Shown: positions 21,314-29,251, counted from the stretch's first letter. The stretch: DNA of 64,000 nt from Protula sp. h YS-2021 (GCA_949752745.1 OX457027.1:12989556-13053555); one strand, 5' to 3'. Notes: generated by a model from the sequence alone, not told the origin. Translations and numbers: made by a program.

Positions 21314-21590
21314 ATTCAAAGAAACAGAAATATGGCTTACACGAGGCATCAAATCCATTGAGCTGACACAACCTATGCGTGTGATGGACATTGACTTAGA
21401 AGAAGGATATGAACTGAAACTGTCTGAACATGTAACTGTGAAAGTGATAAAGTTTGGTGATGTGTATTATGTGAGCTTTCATAGCATTTACAAACATGAA
21501 TGTAATGTCTATGATACCTATATCAATTTAGATTCTAATGAATGGTATTCATTGATGAATGTATTGAAAAATGAATGTGTTTGTAAATAG
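21216..21590 (+). CDS. PC4-like protein, start uncertain, overlaps upstream gene
   Basis: The well-formed part starts near 21313 and reads EIWLTRGIKSIELTQPM..., then YELKLSEHVTVKVIKFGD..., then YDTYINLDSNEWYSLMNVLK, the same half-repeat pattern as its neighbours. The first ~33 codons overlap the previous gene in another frame and look like out-of-frame translation. The true start could be the internal ATG near 21373, or expression could involve frameshifting or splicing. Up to 124 aa. Confidence 0.5.
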   Translation: MTSLQKTMTTSPSTQWNGTRCYKHWIGKNLTLEFKETEIWLTRGIKSIELTQPMRVMDIDLEEGYELKLSEHVTVKVIKFGDVYYVSFHSIYKHECNVYDTYINLDSNEWYSLMNVLKNECVCK

Positions 21591-21596
21591 TGTAAA

Positions 21597-21830
21597 TAGA
21601 CTTTGTAGTTAAGAGTTTGTAGTTAAGAATTTTGTAAATAGTGTAAATAGTGTAAATAAAAGTTTGTAAATAGTGTAAATAGAATTTGTAGTTAAGAATT
21701 TGTAAATAGTGTAAATAGCGTTTGTAGTTAAGAGTTTGTAAATAGTGTTTGTAAACTTTGTAAATAGTGTTTGTAAACTTTGTAAATAGTGTTTGTAGTT
21801 AAGAATTTGTAAATAGAACACAATAAACAA
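21597..21830. repeat. Simple tandem repeat (TTTGTAAATAGTG) at the gene convergence point
   Basis: Irregular units of TTTGTAGTTAAGAA and TTTGTAAATAGTGTAAATAG between the rightward and leftward transcription units. Stop codons in all frames. A second (ACAACAACTTAACTAATATA) repeat follows at 21866-21955. Confidence 0.85.
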
Positions 21831-21862
21831 GACAGTTGTTTGAAAACTTGGTTTGTTTTATT
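21822..21862. terminator. Facing poly(A) signals between the two Polinton transcription units
   Basis: AATAAA on the plus strand at 21822-21827 and TTTATT (AATAAA on the minus strand) at 21857-21862. They are only ~30 bases apart, so tail-to-tail transcripts would overlap or abut. Confidence 0.6.
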
Positions 21863-21951
21863 TAACAACAACAACTTAACTAATATAACAACAACAACAA
21901 CTTAACTAATATAACAACAACAACTTAACTAATATAACAACAACAACAACA

Positions 21952-22389
21952 TTAATAAAACAATGGTTTATAATGTCTATATACAAAATCCTTTACAATA
22001 AAATCACCATCCTTTCTTTTTAATATATTCACAATATCAAACATACTCTGACCTCGAGCTCTATGCAATATATAATAGACACAATAAAAACCACATGACG
22101 ATGATATTGGCGTTTGTAATGAGATAGAATTATACATATAGTCATTTCTTAAAAACATGTCTAAACGATCATCGAGAGGGAACAGTCCATAAGAGTCAAA
22201 ATATTCCACAGGGTCTTTATCATAATACACTGCCACCCAATGTTCTCCTGGTTCATCTTGATCGTCTGTGTTGATCACATAGGCGCCGCGTTGTAAAGAC
22301 GGTAACTGATCCATGGCAAACACGCCTTGAAACAAGTCTTTGGTCATGACATCATGACTCAATATGGCATCAATCTGCTTCGTGTTCAT
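21952..22389 (-). CDS. PRO: Adenain-like cysteine maturation protease, 145 aa
   Basis: Adenovirus-type (C5/Ulp-like) protease expected to process capsid precursors. Candidate catalytic residues in the right order: H50 in GEHWVAVYYD, D66 in EYFDSYG, C99 in SSSCGFYCVYY. The preceding SSS-C-G-x-x-C pattern is typical of the family. Length is short, as in other Polintons. Its ATG overlaps the major capsid stop codon by ATGA, and it is the last gene of the leftward cassette. Confidence 0.88.
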   Translation of the reverse strand: MNTKQIDAILSHDVMTKDLFQGVFAMDQLPSLQRGAYVINTDDQDEPGEHWVAVYYDKDPVEYFDSYGLFPLDDRLDMFLRNDYMYNSISLQTPISSSCGFYCVYYILHRARGQSMFDIVNILKRKDGDFIVKDFVYRHYKPLFY

Positions 22390-23759
22390 GACTGGTAGTC
22401 GAATTGGATGCTGCGATTGGCACTGATCTCAATAATGTTGTCAAATTCAGCATAGACAATGACATTGATTGTAGGTTGCAAAGCCCTAGCAAAGTTCATT
22501 TCTAGCCGCAAATTCCCATGCTTGATCAGGGGGAAATGATCATCACCATCATAATCCGGTGTTAAGTCAAACGAAAATAAAGCATAACCTCTAGGCCAAT
22601 CTTCCCGTTTTATAATGGAACTTTTCTCACCATTCAACCGATCAAACGATTTGTAAAGCGTTTCAAAAGCGTTCAGGTATTTGTTCTGTGTAATGTCAAG
22701 CTTGAGAGGTTTGGATAGAACTGGTTCACCATCCGTGTACAGTTGCATATAGTCCAGATTAAAATGATCAAAATTGTATGGATTCCTCAATACTGATCCA
22801 CCAAAAGCTTCATTATGAACCAGACCAATGACAATACGATTTGGTAATTGACCCAAAAAGATGTTATCTTTCACAAAAGACTGAAATCCTGCTGGAATGG
22901 CCAAGACTTTACATTCTTTTCTAGTGATGATGATCTTGGCAGGACTTTTCATCAATGCATCTGCATGTCCTAACTGAATACCTGGACTCACCCTCACTTT
23001 GCGAATGGTTAAAAATGCCTCTTTCACTTCTACCTTATAGGTATTATTTACAGCCATCAATACATAGTCATCTTTTTGTCTATGGAAACGCAATTTCAAA
23101 CTGATGCCATTCGGAAGATAACGATCCTGCTCAAACAAATCTATCCTTAAACCACCTGCGAGCATAACATCACGGCTAAGACGTGTATGCAAATAACGAT
23201 GATGTAAACCATTGTTTCCTTGCTCAGCCAAGTCGCCACCCTCAACATTGACATGAAATCCTGGTACATATTGTTCATGATTAGGTCTTTTCACCTCATG
23301 ACTATTCATCGACCCAGCAGTATCCTTGTACATGAGACGCATAGAGCGCTCAGAATGCAGACTTTCTTCCGAATCATGGATGAGATGAGAGATAATGCTG
23401 GTATAACCATGAGTATTGTTGCTATGCGAAACCAAACGATCATTCAGAAACAATTCAATATTAGACCATAGCCCATTAAACACATCATTGATGCAAGAGA
23501 CATTATCATCTGCGCCACACGCTGTTCCATCGGCCTTTAGAATGCGACATACAATATGAAGTTTGCTGTTCTTTAAATCCAGATATTCTTCTGTACTCGC
23601 AGGAATGTAGAATTCTATTGGAGCGCCTTCTCTAATGCTTGTAAGTGGTTGATAGTCAACATTATAACTTTTCTCTACAGCAGTTTGCGTCGGTGGTACG
23701 TGAAACCATTCCAATGGAGAAAGACTACATTCACACGAATGATTATGAATGAGAGACAT
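22386..23759 (-). CDS. MCP: Major capsid protein, double jelly-roll type, 457 aa
   Basis: Fits Polinton major capsid proteins: an N-terminal AIEFYIPASTEEYLDLKNSK segment, then NDVFNGLWSNIELFLNDRLV, and a second beta-rich half with NPYNFDHFNLDYMQLYTDG and a basic, hydrophobic C-terminal strand set. Length is within the family range. It lies between the basic core-like protein and the protease. Assignment is from motif wording and gene order; no structure comparison was possible. Confidence 0.83.
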   Translation of the reverse strand: MSLIHNHSCECSLSPLEWFHVPPTQTAVEKSYNVDYQPLTSIREGAPIEFYIPASTEEYLDLKNSKLHIVCRILKADGTACGADDNVSCINDVFNGLWSNIELFLNDRLVSHSNNTHGYTSIISHLIHDSEESLHSERSMRLMYKDTAGSMNSHEVKRPNHEQYVPGFHVNVEGGDLAEQGNNGLHHRYLHTRLSRDVMLAGGLRIDLFEQDRYLPNGISLKLRFHRQKDDYVLMAVNNTYKVEVKEAFLTIRKVRVSPGIQLGHADALMKSPAKIIITRKECKVLAIPAGFQSFVKDNIFLGQLPNRIVIGLVHNEAFGGSVLRNPYNFDHFNLDYMQLYTDGEPVLSKPLKLDITQNKYLNAFETLYKSFDRLNGEKSSIIKREDWPRGYALFSFDLTPDYDGDDHFPLIKHGNLRLEMNFARALQPTINVIVYAEFDNIIEISANRSIQFDYQS

Positions 23760-23770
23760 TTTTTTTTCCT

Positions 23771-24112
23771 TTAAAAAATATCTTTGCGATATTTTGATGT
23801 TATCCGTCTGGCTGTTTTTCGTCTTCTGGCACGTTTCGTCGGTTGCATACGCTTTTGTTCACCAAACACACGTTCTGCTACTCGACCCGTCACATCTTTC
23901 GCGACATTCTTTGCAGCCTTCTTAAGATGTGGCGCAACGATCTTAGCCCCAGCCTTAAGTAGTGGAATAGCTTTGCGAGCCAATGATCCCAGTATGGAAC
24001 CAATACCATCGCCATATTGGATTCGCGCTCCTTTGAATCCTGGTAATTCCCCGCCCACTTGACGAAGAAAATGGTTGCGATATGCAGACGGATCGTGTGT
24101 GTAGGCTTTCAT
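23771..24112 (-). CDS. Small basic virion protein with amphipathic segment, 113 aa
   Basis: The first third contains a QVGGELPGFKGARIQYGDG segment with a GG pair that could be a maturation-type cleavage site (inference). The middle is an amphipathic Ala/Lys-rich helix (AIPLLKAGAKIVAPHLKKA). The C-terminus is strongly basic (TKRARRRKTARRITSKYRK). This resembles core or membrane-active minor proteins of adenovirus-like particles in character, not in proven homology. Overlaps the minor capsid stop by ATGA. Confidence 0.7.
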   Translation of the reverse strand: MKAYTHDPSAYRNHFLRQVGGELPGFKGARIQYGDGIGSILGSLARKAIPLLKAGAKIVAPHLKKAAKNVAKDVTGRVAERVFGEQKRMQPTKRARRRKTARRITSKYRKDIF

Positions 24113-24861
24113 ATTGCTTTTGGTCGAAAATGAAGTTTACAGATCACCTTTCCAGTTTGAAATGGAACAGTATGGCCTGTGTCGTCCTTTATATTCATTT
24201 CTATCACGTCAAATTTGGACGTGTTTACAGGAACATAATGCGGTTCGCCATACGTTTTCATGATAATATCACCATCATGGCCTTGTATCCCAACAGAACG
24301 TAGTAACGGCACATAATAATCCCCAACAACTTGTGGTTCACAAATGCTACAATACACATACAGTGTATAAAATCCCTGTTTCACATCCGCTTTATGTTCA
24401 GCTGCACACGCTTCAGTATACCATTGCTCTGGGATAAATCCTAAAATCTCAGCTAATCCAGTGGAAAAGGACACTTCAAGACCATCATCGAGAAATAGAA
24501 ACACACGTCGTCTAATTTTATCATACTTTAACCGAATAGGTTGTTTCGGGTCATCGGGGTTAGCCGCTTCTTCATTGACTGCCTCACATAGCTCTTGTAT
24601 GGTTCTATAGTACCCATAAGGAATATTAACATGCCAAATGCCAAATGTATCTATTTGTCGATACCCAATAGAATAGTTCATGCCCTGTCTCATCGTTGTC
24701 CATGTATGTGGATATTGAATTTCAGCTAAAGCCACTTCATATTTTCCATTCAGATAGATGGTTCGAGGCATACGAATTTGATAATTCGAAGCCTTGTTGT
24801 TGGGATAATAGGTCATACTCGCATTGCTAGGCAAAGTGATGTAAAAGCTTGTCGACTCCAT
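24109..24861 (-). CDS. mCP: Minor capsid (penton) protein, single jelly-roll type, 250 aa
   Basis: The start SFYITLPSNASMTYYPNNKA followed by YQIRMPRTIYLNGKYEVALA and EIQYPHTW is the hallmark of Polinton minor capsid proteins. C-terminal strands (VGDYYVPLLRSVG, KVICKLHFRP) complete the fold. Expected to form the five-fold penton. Sits 8 bases after the acylation-type small protein and overlaps the next gene by four bases. Confidence 0.85.
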   Translation of the reverse strand: MESTSFYITLPSNASMTYYPNNKASNYQIRMPRTIYLNGKYEVALAEIQYPHTWTTMRQGMNYSIGYRQIDTFGIWHVNIPYGYYRTIQELCEAVNEEAANPDDPKQPIRLKYDKIRRRVFLFLDDGLEVSFSTGLAEILGFIPEQWYTEACAAEHKADVKQGFYTLYVYCSICEPQVVGDYYVPLLRSVGIQGHDGDIIMKTYGEPHYVPVNTSKFDVIEMNIKDDTGHTVPFQTGKVICKLHFRPKAI

Positions 24862-24869
24862 GATGCTAA

Positions 24870-25079
24870 CTAAATGGTATAGCTGCGTTGACGTTGTCTA
24901 TATACTTCACGATAGCGCGCGCCATTCGAAAAAGTATGCCAAATCTCATCCTCATTCACATGGTCTTTTATTTCTCCTTCACAACACGCGCTTGTACATC
25001 TTATTTTCACAGGAATAGTTGGTTTATCTTCTTGGCAACAACAACATAGCTCTTTCAGCCATGTTAAAAATTTTCCCAT
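24870..25079 (-). CDS. Cys-rich small protein with possible N-myristoyl and palmitoyl sites, 69 aa
   Basis: Starts MGKFLTWLKELCCCCQED. Gly2 with Thr6 fits the N-myristoylation consensus, and the four adjacent cysteines would be good palmitoylation targets. A second CCEGE cluster follows near the middle. No family recognised. Overlaps the preceding gene by 16 bases in a different frame. A membrane-anchored role in particle assembly or egress is inference. Confidence 0.65.
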   Translation of the reverse strand: MGKFLTWLKELCCCCQEDKPTIPVKIRCTSACCEGEIKDHVNEDEIWHTFSNGARYREVYRQRQRSYTI

Positions 25080-25642
25080 CCTTCAGGAAACTGTCTTTGT
25101 TGACGTTGTTTCATTTCTGTTGTAATGTCGTCACGAGTGGTCTTTTTACTAAACATTGTTTTTGGAATATTCGCATCAACAATTTCCTGGATAAACGGAT
25201 GCCAACCATGTGGTGGTTTGACTCGTTCTTTTCTTCTTGTCGCCACCAATGCTTCTTTCATCAAATCAACCATGTTGGAATTTGCTATAATATCGCCCGT
25301 TTTCAACACAAGTTCATTCTTCTCTGTCCATTTTACACCATGTTTCTTCAGTTCGGCTAAAAGTTGTGTTATTTTTCCATGATAGATAGGTTGAAAATGA
25401 CTTAACACTAGCTTTTCTGGCTTTTCAGGTGGTGATGATGATGATGAGGGCTTTTGCTGTCTAGACTGACTTGTTCGTAAATGACGACCAAGAAGTTGAG
25501 ACATTTCAATAACCTTTTCACGTGTTCGTTTCCCACGTAAAAGTTTATTCACTTTCGTTTTGATTTCACCATCATGTTTCTTTTCTAATAACAGTTTGTA
25601 TTCATATTCAGGAATGAGGACCATTTTCATCGTATGTTTCAT
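25064..25642 (-). CDS. Polinton conserved-type protein of unknown function, 192 aa
   Basis: Helical and basic N-terminus (PEYEYKLLLEKKHDGEIKTK), a low-complexity Ser/Pro hinge (SSSSSPPEKPEKLV), then a globular C-terminal part with WTEKNELVLKTGD and PPHGWHPFIQEIVD. Placed between the 108-aa basic protein and the small Cys-rich protein in the morphogenesis cassette. Its ATG overlaps the upstream stop as ATGA. No biochemical function can be assigned. Confidence 0.7.
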   Translation of the reverse strand: MKHTMKMVLIPEYEYKLLLEKKHDGEIKTKVNKLLRGKRTREKVIEMSQLLGRHLRTSQSRQQKPSSSSSPPEKPEKLVLSHFQPIYHGKITQLLAELKKHGVKWTEKNELVLKTGDIIANSNMVDLMKEALVATRRKERVKPPHGWHPFIQEIVDANIPKTMFSKKTTRDDITTEMKQRQQRQFPEGWENF

Positions 25643-25965
25643 TTTAGCAGTAGTTTGGCTAACAAGGGCAATGCCAATCTAGCAATAACTCCAATGAATC
25701 CTCCTTTCTGATTAATCAACTTCTTTTTTCGTCGAAGGGATATCTTCTTATCTGCTAGAGTACGTAGCGTATGACGTTCACGTTTAAATTCCTTAAACCG
25801 TTTTGAGCTTAAGGGTAAATGTCCTTGCAATATATTCAAACAAATTTCAAACAAGCTTGTTAATTCCTCCTTTGTAGCTTGCTGTAGCAAGGATTTACGT
25901 CGTTTAGGCCCACTGCGTGCAAGCAAATGAAGAAACGGCTGGTTCGCTCGAATACGTTTAGACAT
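25639..25965 (-). CDS. Small basic protein with hydrophobic C-terminus, 108 aa
   Basis: Very basic (PKRRKSLLQQ, RFKEFKRERHTLR, ISLRRKKKLINQKGG) and ends in a short hydrophobic segment IGVIARLALPLLAKLLLK. The KGG just before the hydrophobic tail resembles a maturation cleavage context, so a membrane-active peptide released in the particle is possible (inference). Overlaps the ATPase gene by eight bases. Confidence 0.7.
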   Translation of the reverse strand: MSKRIRANQPFLHLLARSGPKRRKSLLQQATKEELTSLFEICLNILQGHLPLSSKRFKEFKRERHTLRTLADKKISLRRKKKLINQKGGFIGVIARLALPLLAKLLLK

Positions 25966-26617
25966 CTTGACTGCGAATGGTCAAATGAGTTGGTTCTTGT
26001 TCATACACTGCTTTATCAATATAGACATAATGTGTATCTTTTGGTAAAATGCCCGTACGAATACGTAGTTGATCATTTGTCTTTGGTTTTAAATCAATGA
26101 ATAAATAACCATGAGGTTTGCTAGTAGCATCTTGATAGGCTTCTATGAGAAATTGAGATCTTCCAGGATACATTTGCCGCGCCAATGTACTAATTTGTTG
26201 ACTGTCTCTCGGATTTTTAAACAGAATAATATAATGTGTATTCAAACTAATATTTCGCATCTCTTTCCCATGATGGAATAAATTATGTACAATAAAGATA
26301 ATGCTCAGATTTTGATGACTGCTGCCAACACTAAAGAGACGTGTCATACGCTCATCACTATGACATTTCGTCATTAAGTCATCAATGATAAGTAAGTTTG
26401 GTTTCTTCGGGTTAAAACGCTCTTCAATGTCATCTGGAATGCCTTGGTAAAATTCCACACCTTTCATTCCCTTGTACAAAGGCTGATCTGCTGCATAGAG
26501 CCATAAAATGCTTTTTGGAGAGGGTTGAATCAACTTTTGTTCTAGAATTTCCTTCACCAGAGACGTTTTACCACTGCCTGTAGGTCCAGAGACTAAACAT
26601 GTAAATGGATGCTTCAT
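25958..26617 (-). CDS. ATP: Genome-packaging ATPase (FtsK/HerA, A32-like), 219 aa
   Basis: The ATG at 26617 is preferred to the upstream in-frame TTG. Walker A SGPTGSGKTSLVKE lies near the N-terminus and Walker B PNLLIIDDLMTK about 65 residues later. A downstream Asn/Gln-bearing strand (NLSIIFIVHNLFH) fits sensor I. This is the standard Polinton packaging motor. Its ATG shares four bases (ATGA) with the integrase stop codon. Confidence 0.92.
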   Translation of the reverse strand: MKHPFTCLVSGPTGSGKTSLVKEILEQKLIQPSPKSILWLYAADQPLYKGMKGVEFYQGIPDDIEERFNPKKPNLLIIDDLMTKCHSDERMTRLFSVGSSHQNLSIIFIVHNLFHHGKEMRNISLNTHYIILFKNPRDSQQISTLARQMYPGRSQFLIEAYQDATSKPHGYLFIDLKPKTNDQLRIRTGILPKDTHYVYIDKAVYEQEPTHLTIRSQDV

Positions 26618-27717
26618 TGTTGAATGTCTGTTTCTTTCACCCAACTGTTAAACTTGTTTGGCCAACCTAACCACTTGACAAATAATTCTTTCACACCTCG
26701 TCTTTTACGTGTTTTCAAGACTTTTTCAATTCTATAAATAGATTCAATATCTTTGGTCACTTTCTGCAGTTCTTCTTCATAGAAATGACCATCAATATCT
26801 TCGTCTAAAAAGTCTTTCACACGATATAAATGTATTCCTTGCTTCTTACAACGATGTGTGACAATGAAGACTTCTTGCGTCCATTTGATGTGATAATCGC
26901 GTTGAAACACATATTTAATGTGAGAAATGCGAACATGATCACCAATGTTAAATTTGTACTTCTTCTTCTTCTTCTTAGGTTTCAATTTCAGTTTGTCGAC
27001 ATACATATACTTCCACACTTTTGATTCGTTGTCTTTACGAATCTCGGCTGGAGCATATTTATTAGGAAGAGAACCATGAGGTCTATGGTTGTAATTGTAC
27101 ACCAAGTCTGGAAGAATGTCTAAGTAACGGTAAGTTTGATTATGTAGAAAATACCGATACATCATTCCCTTTAGAGTACGAATGACTCTTTCAGCAAAGT
27201 TAGCTTTGGTTTCATTCTTTGTGGTATAAGCATGAATGCCTTCTTTCTTCAAAAATGCTTTTACCCATCTGTTTTTAAATTCTGTTCCTTTATCAGACCT
27301 TAGAGTTCGCGGTCTTCGTCGTGTGTCATGAAAAATCTTTTGGAAAGCTTGTATGACGCTGGTATGTGATTTATTAGGTATTGGCTGTACCCAGACATAT
27401 TTGGAAAACACATCAATGACAATGAGTAAAAAGCGTATGTCATCATTATAGGGAGCTATGTTTCCCATATCAGCCAAATCAATATCCCACATATCATCAA
27501 TACCACGTGTAATGACACGTTGTCTTTTGAACCTGTATTTGACAGGTTGGAGTAAACTGAAAGCATCTTGATCCTGCAACCATTTCTTCACTTGTGACTG
27601 TGTGACTGGTTGATTATGTTTTCGTAAGATGTGATACAGTTTGTAAGGACCAGCAAATGCTCCAGGCTGTCCAGGTTTGAAGTAAATATTGGTCAAGTAG
27701 TCTTTCCACGTCGACAT
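26614..27717 (-). CDS. INT: Retroviral-type DDE integrase with C-terminal chromodomain, 367 aa
   Basis: ATG at 27717 follows a TATA-like TTATAAAAT. The rve core gives D80 (MWDIDLADMG), D142 (LRSDKGTEF) and E176 (NFAERVIRTLKG). The linker is lysine-rich (LKPKKKKKKYKF). The last ~45 residues (YRIEKVLKTRKRRG...LFVKWLGWPNKFNSW) form a chromodomain, which in related integrases steers insertion to marked chromatin. Catalyses integration and so accounts for the 6-bp CGTATA duplication. First gene of the leftward morphogenesis cassette. Confidence 0.94.
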   Translation of the reverse strand: MSTWKDYLTNIYFKPGQPGAFAGPYKLYHILRKHNQPVTQSQVKKWLQDQDAFSLLQPVKYRFKRQRVITRGIDDMWDIDLADMGNIAPYNDDIRFLLIVIDVFSKYVWVQPIPNKSHTSVIQAFQKIFHDTRRRPRTLRSDKGTEFKNRWVKAFLKKEGIHAYTTKNETKANFAERVIRTLKGMMYRYFLHNQTYRYLDILPDLVYNYNHRPHGSLPNKYAPAEIRKDNESKVWKYMYVDKLKLKPKKKKKKYKFNIGDHVRISHIKYVFQRDYHIKWTQEVFIVTHRCKKQGIHLYRVKDFLDEDIDGHFYEEELQKVTKDIESIYRIEKVLKTRKRRGVKELFVKWLGWPNKFNSWVKETDIQQ

Positions 27718-27760
27718 GGTCACACCGAATGAAAACCACCTTCTCAACAGAACAGCTTTT

Positions 27761-27769
27761 ATTTTATAA
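27761..27769 (-). promoter_or_regulatory. TATA-like box for the integrase-to-protease cassette
   Basis: TTATAAAAT on the minus strand ~45 bases before the integrase ATG. No comparable box was noticed before the downstream overlapping genes, so this may serve the whole cassette. The overlapping TTTATT could also act as a poly(A) signal for the upstream gene. Confidence 0.45.
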
Positions 27770-27850
27770 CTCAACCAACATCACTTAACTAACATAGTAA
27801 CTTAACTAATATGTATTTATAACTAACATGTATTTATAACTAACATATAT

Positions 27851-28183
27851 TTACAAATCAAGTATAGATACAATGGTATGAATCACTGGAGACCATTGGT
27901 CTTCAATGAACACTAACCAATGACTGAGTTCATCCAATGTAATAGCATCTACACCATATTTCTCACAACGTTGATTTGCATTCTCTAACACTTTATCTAA
28001 ATGCATGTAATATTTAGCTTCATTCCAATATGTATAAACAGATGCAAAATGACAAGTATGTTCTTGACACTCTTCATGTTGACAAGCAGGACAGACTAAA
28101 TAGGCAAACTTTTTTACAGCTGATAACATTTCTTCACAATAAGCTTTTTGTACAATATATTGTCTCAGTGTCATGTCCGCCAT
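27851..28183 (-). CDS. Cys/His-rich Polinton protein of unknown function, 110 aa
   Basis: First in-frame ATG at 28183 (CACAATGGCG context). A longer non-ATG reading adds a CKFEVCLTC stretch. The visible motif CPACQHEECQEHTCHF could bind zinc. The remainder is helical with a hydrophobic tail (VIHTIVSILDL). Transcribed toward the integrase. No family recognised. Confidence 0.6.
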   Translation of the reverse strand: MADMTLRQYIVQKAYCEEMLSAVKKFAYLVCPACQHEECQEHTCHFASVYTYWNEAKYYMHLDKVLENANQRCEKYGVDAITLDELSHWLVFIEDQWSPVIHTIVSILDL

Positions 28184-28294
28184 TGTGCAGTCTTGTGAGT
28201 CTTGAATCAATGCAACACAAGTTAAACATACTTCAAATTTACATGTCCACACGTCTGCACACCATGACGGTTGGCAAGCAAATGAAAAAAGTCT

Positions 28295-28732
28295 CTAACC
28301 CTCACACAACATTTCTAACAACTTTCCCATAATATTCTGACCAGGATATCCAGATGACACTTGTTTCACACCAGCTCCCCACCAATGATCATACGTTGCT
28401 TCAACTAAAGTTTTGTCTTTACATTCTTTCAACTTGTTGCGAAACAATACACACTGATCCAGTTTGACTTGTAAAACATCTTGCATTTTGCTTCTCTTCA
28501 CTGTATGCCATAACGGACATGGCTTTATCCCTTTAGCAATACGTTTCGCTTCATATCCATTTCTACATGAAGCAATGGCTGAAGCAATATCTGGACGGTG
28601 ATGAAACACTGCTTTCTCATATTGATACAAAGCTTCACTTGAGTTGAACACATGTCCATACTTTTCAAGTCGTGTTGGAAACATATTTGAAAGAACGTCC
28701 TTATGACCGCTGAATAGTACAAGATTCTCCAT
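28295..28732 (-). CDS. NADAR / YbiA-like N-glycosidase, 145 aa
   Basis: Matches the NADAR (DUF1768, YbiA) domain end to end: LSNMFP near the start, FNSSEALYQYEKAVFH (the conserved S-E-x-x-Y-Q-x-x-K-A block), a W-x-x-x-K-x-x-M helix (LWHTVKRSKMQDVLQVK), and the C-terminal LVEATYDHWWGAGV...GQNIMGKLLEML signature. NADAR enzymes cleave N-glycosidic bonds of ribose derivatives. Some bacterial members remove ADP-ribose from guanine and act as antitoxins to DarT-type toxins. As cargo in an animal Polinton it could counter a host ADP-ribosylation response or repair modified DNA (inference). Key residues look intact. Confidence 0.86.
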   Translation of the reverse strand: MENLVLFSGHKDVLSNMFPTRLEKYGHVFNSSEALYQYEKAVFHHRPDIASAIASCRNGYEAKRIAKGIKPCPLWHTVKRSKMQDVLQVKLDQCVLFRNKLKECKDKTLVEATYDHWWGAGVKQVSSGYPGQNIMGKLLEMLCEG

Positions 28733-28747
28733 GTTGACTTTGCTTCT

Positions 28748-28879
28748 TTATTCTGACATGTCGGTTTCTTCCTGTAATAAAATATCTTTTAATATATTTG
28801 CTGCCTCTTCTATCATATTCTTTCTTTGTTTACGTTGAAACCACTCACATAAAACTAAATTTGCTAGTAAGAAAAACAT
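28748..28879 (-). CDS. Small protein with N-terminal hydrophobic segment, 43 aa
   Basis: ATG at 28879, stop at 28748. Starts MFFLLANLVLCEWFQRKQRK, i.e. a short membrane-type segment followed by basic residues, then an acidic helix (MIEEAANILKDILLQEE). It fills the gap between the NADAR gene and the 108-aa gene in the same direction. No homolog recognised and too short for certainty. Confidence 0.4.
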   Translation of the reverse strand: MFFLLANLVLCEWFQRKQRKNMIEEAANILKDILLQEETDMSE

Positions 28880-28924
28880 GGTTATGTCTTTGAGAAACAA
28901 TTCACTATGTTGTTACAAAGATGA

Positions 28925-29251
28925 TTAAAAAGGTTCTCTTACCTGATAAAGCTGCTCGGTTTCCTCTTCTTCTTTACAACAATCTCTCAAATGATCAACC
29001 ACGGTGAAATATACTTCCACATCAGTGCGAGCAGAATAAAGTGCAGCATCAAAGTCAAAGTCAGGATCTTCTTCTATTCCAGTTTTATGACATTCTCCAA
29101 GAAATCTTGAATGCAGTTCAATCACATCAAGACTATGATGTACAACATCCCAAAAAGCATCCAAATGATAAAGTTGATAGTCTGGAGTGCCACAGCAAGC
29201 AAGTTTAGCAATCATCAAGTCAATATAAGCATTTTTAAAACATGCGTCCAT
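28925..29251 (-). CDS. Polinton protein of unknown function, 108 aa
   Basis: Acidic and helical, with scattered Cys and His (IAKLACCGTPDY, HLRDCCKEEEE). ATG at 29251 follows a CTGAAACAAG leader. Lies between the PC4-like/zinc-ribbon gene and the 43-aa ORF. No family recognised. Confidence 0.55.
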   Translation of the reverse strand: MDACFKNAYIDLMIAKLACCGTPDYQLYHLDAFWDVVHHSLDVIELHSRFLGECHKTGIEEDPDFDFDAALYSARTDVEVYFTVVDHLRDCCKEEEETEQLYQVREPF

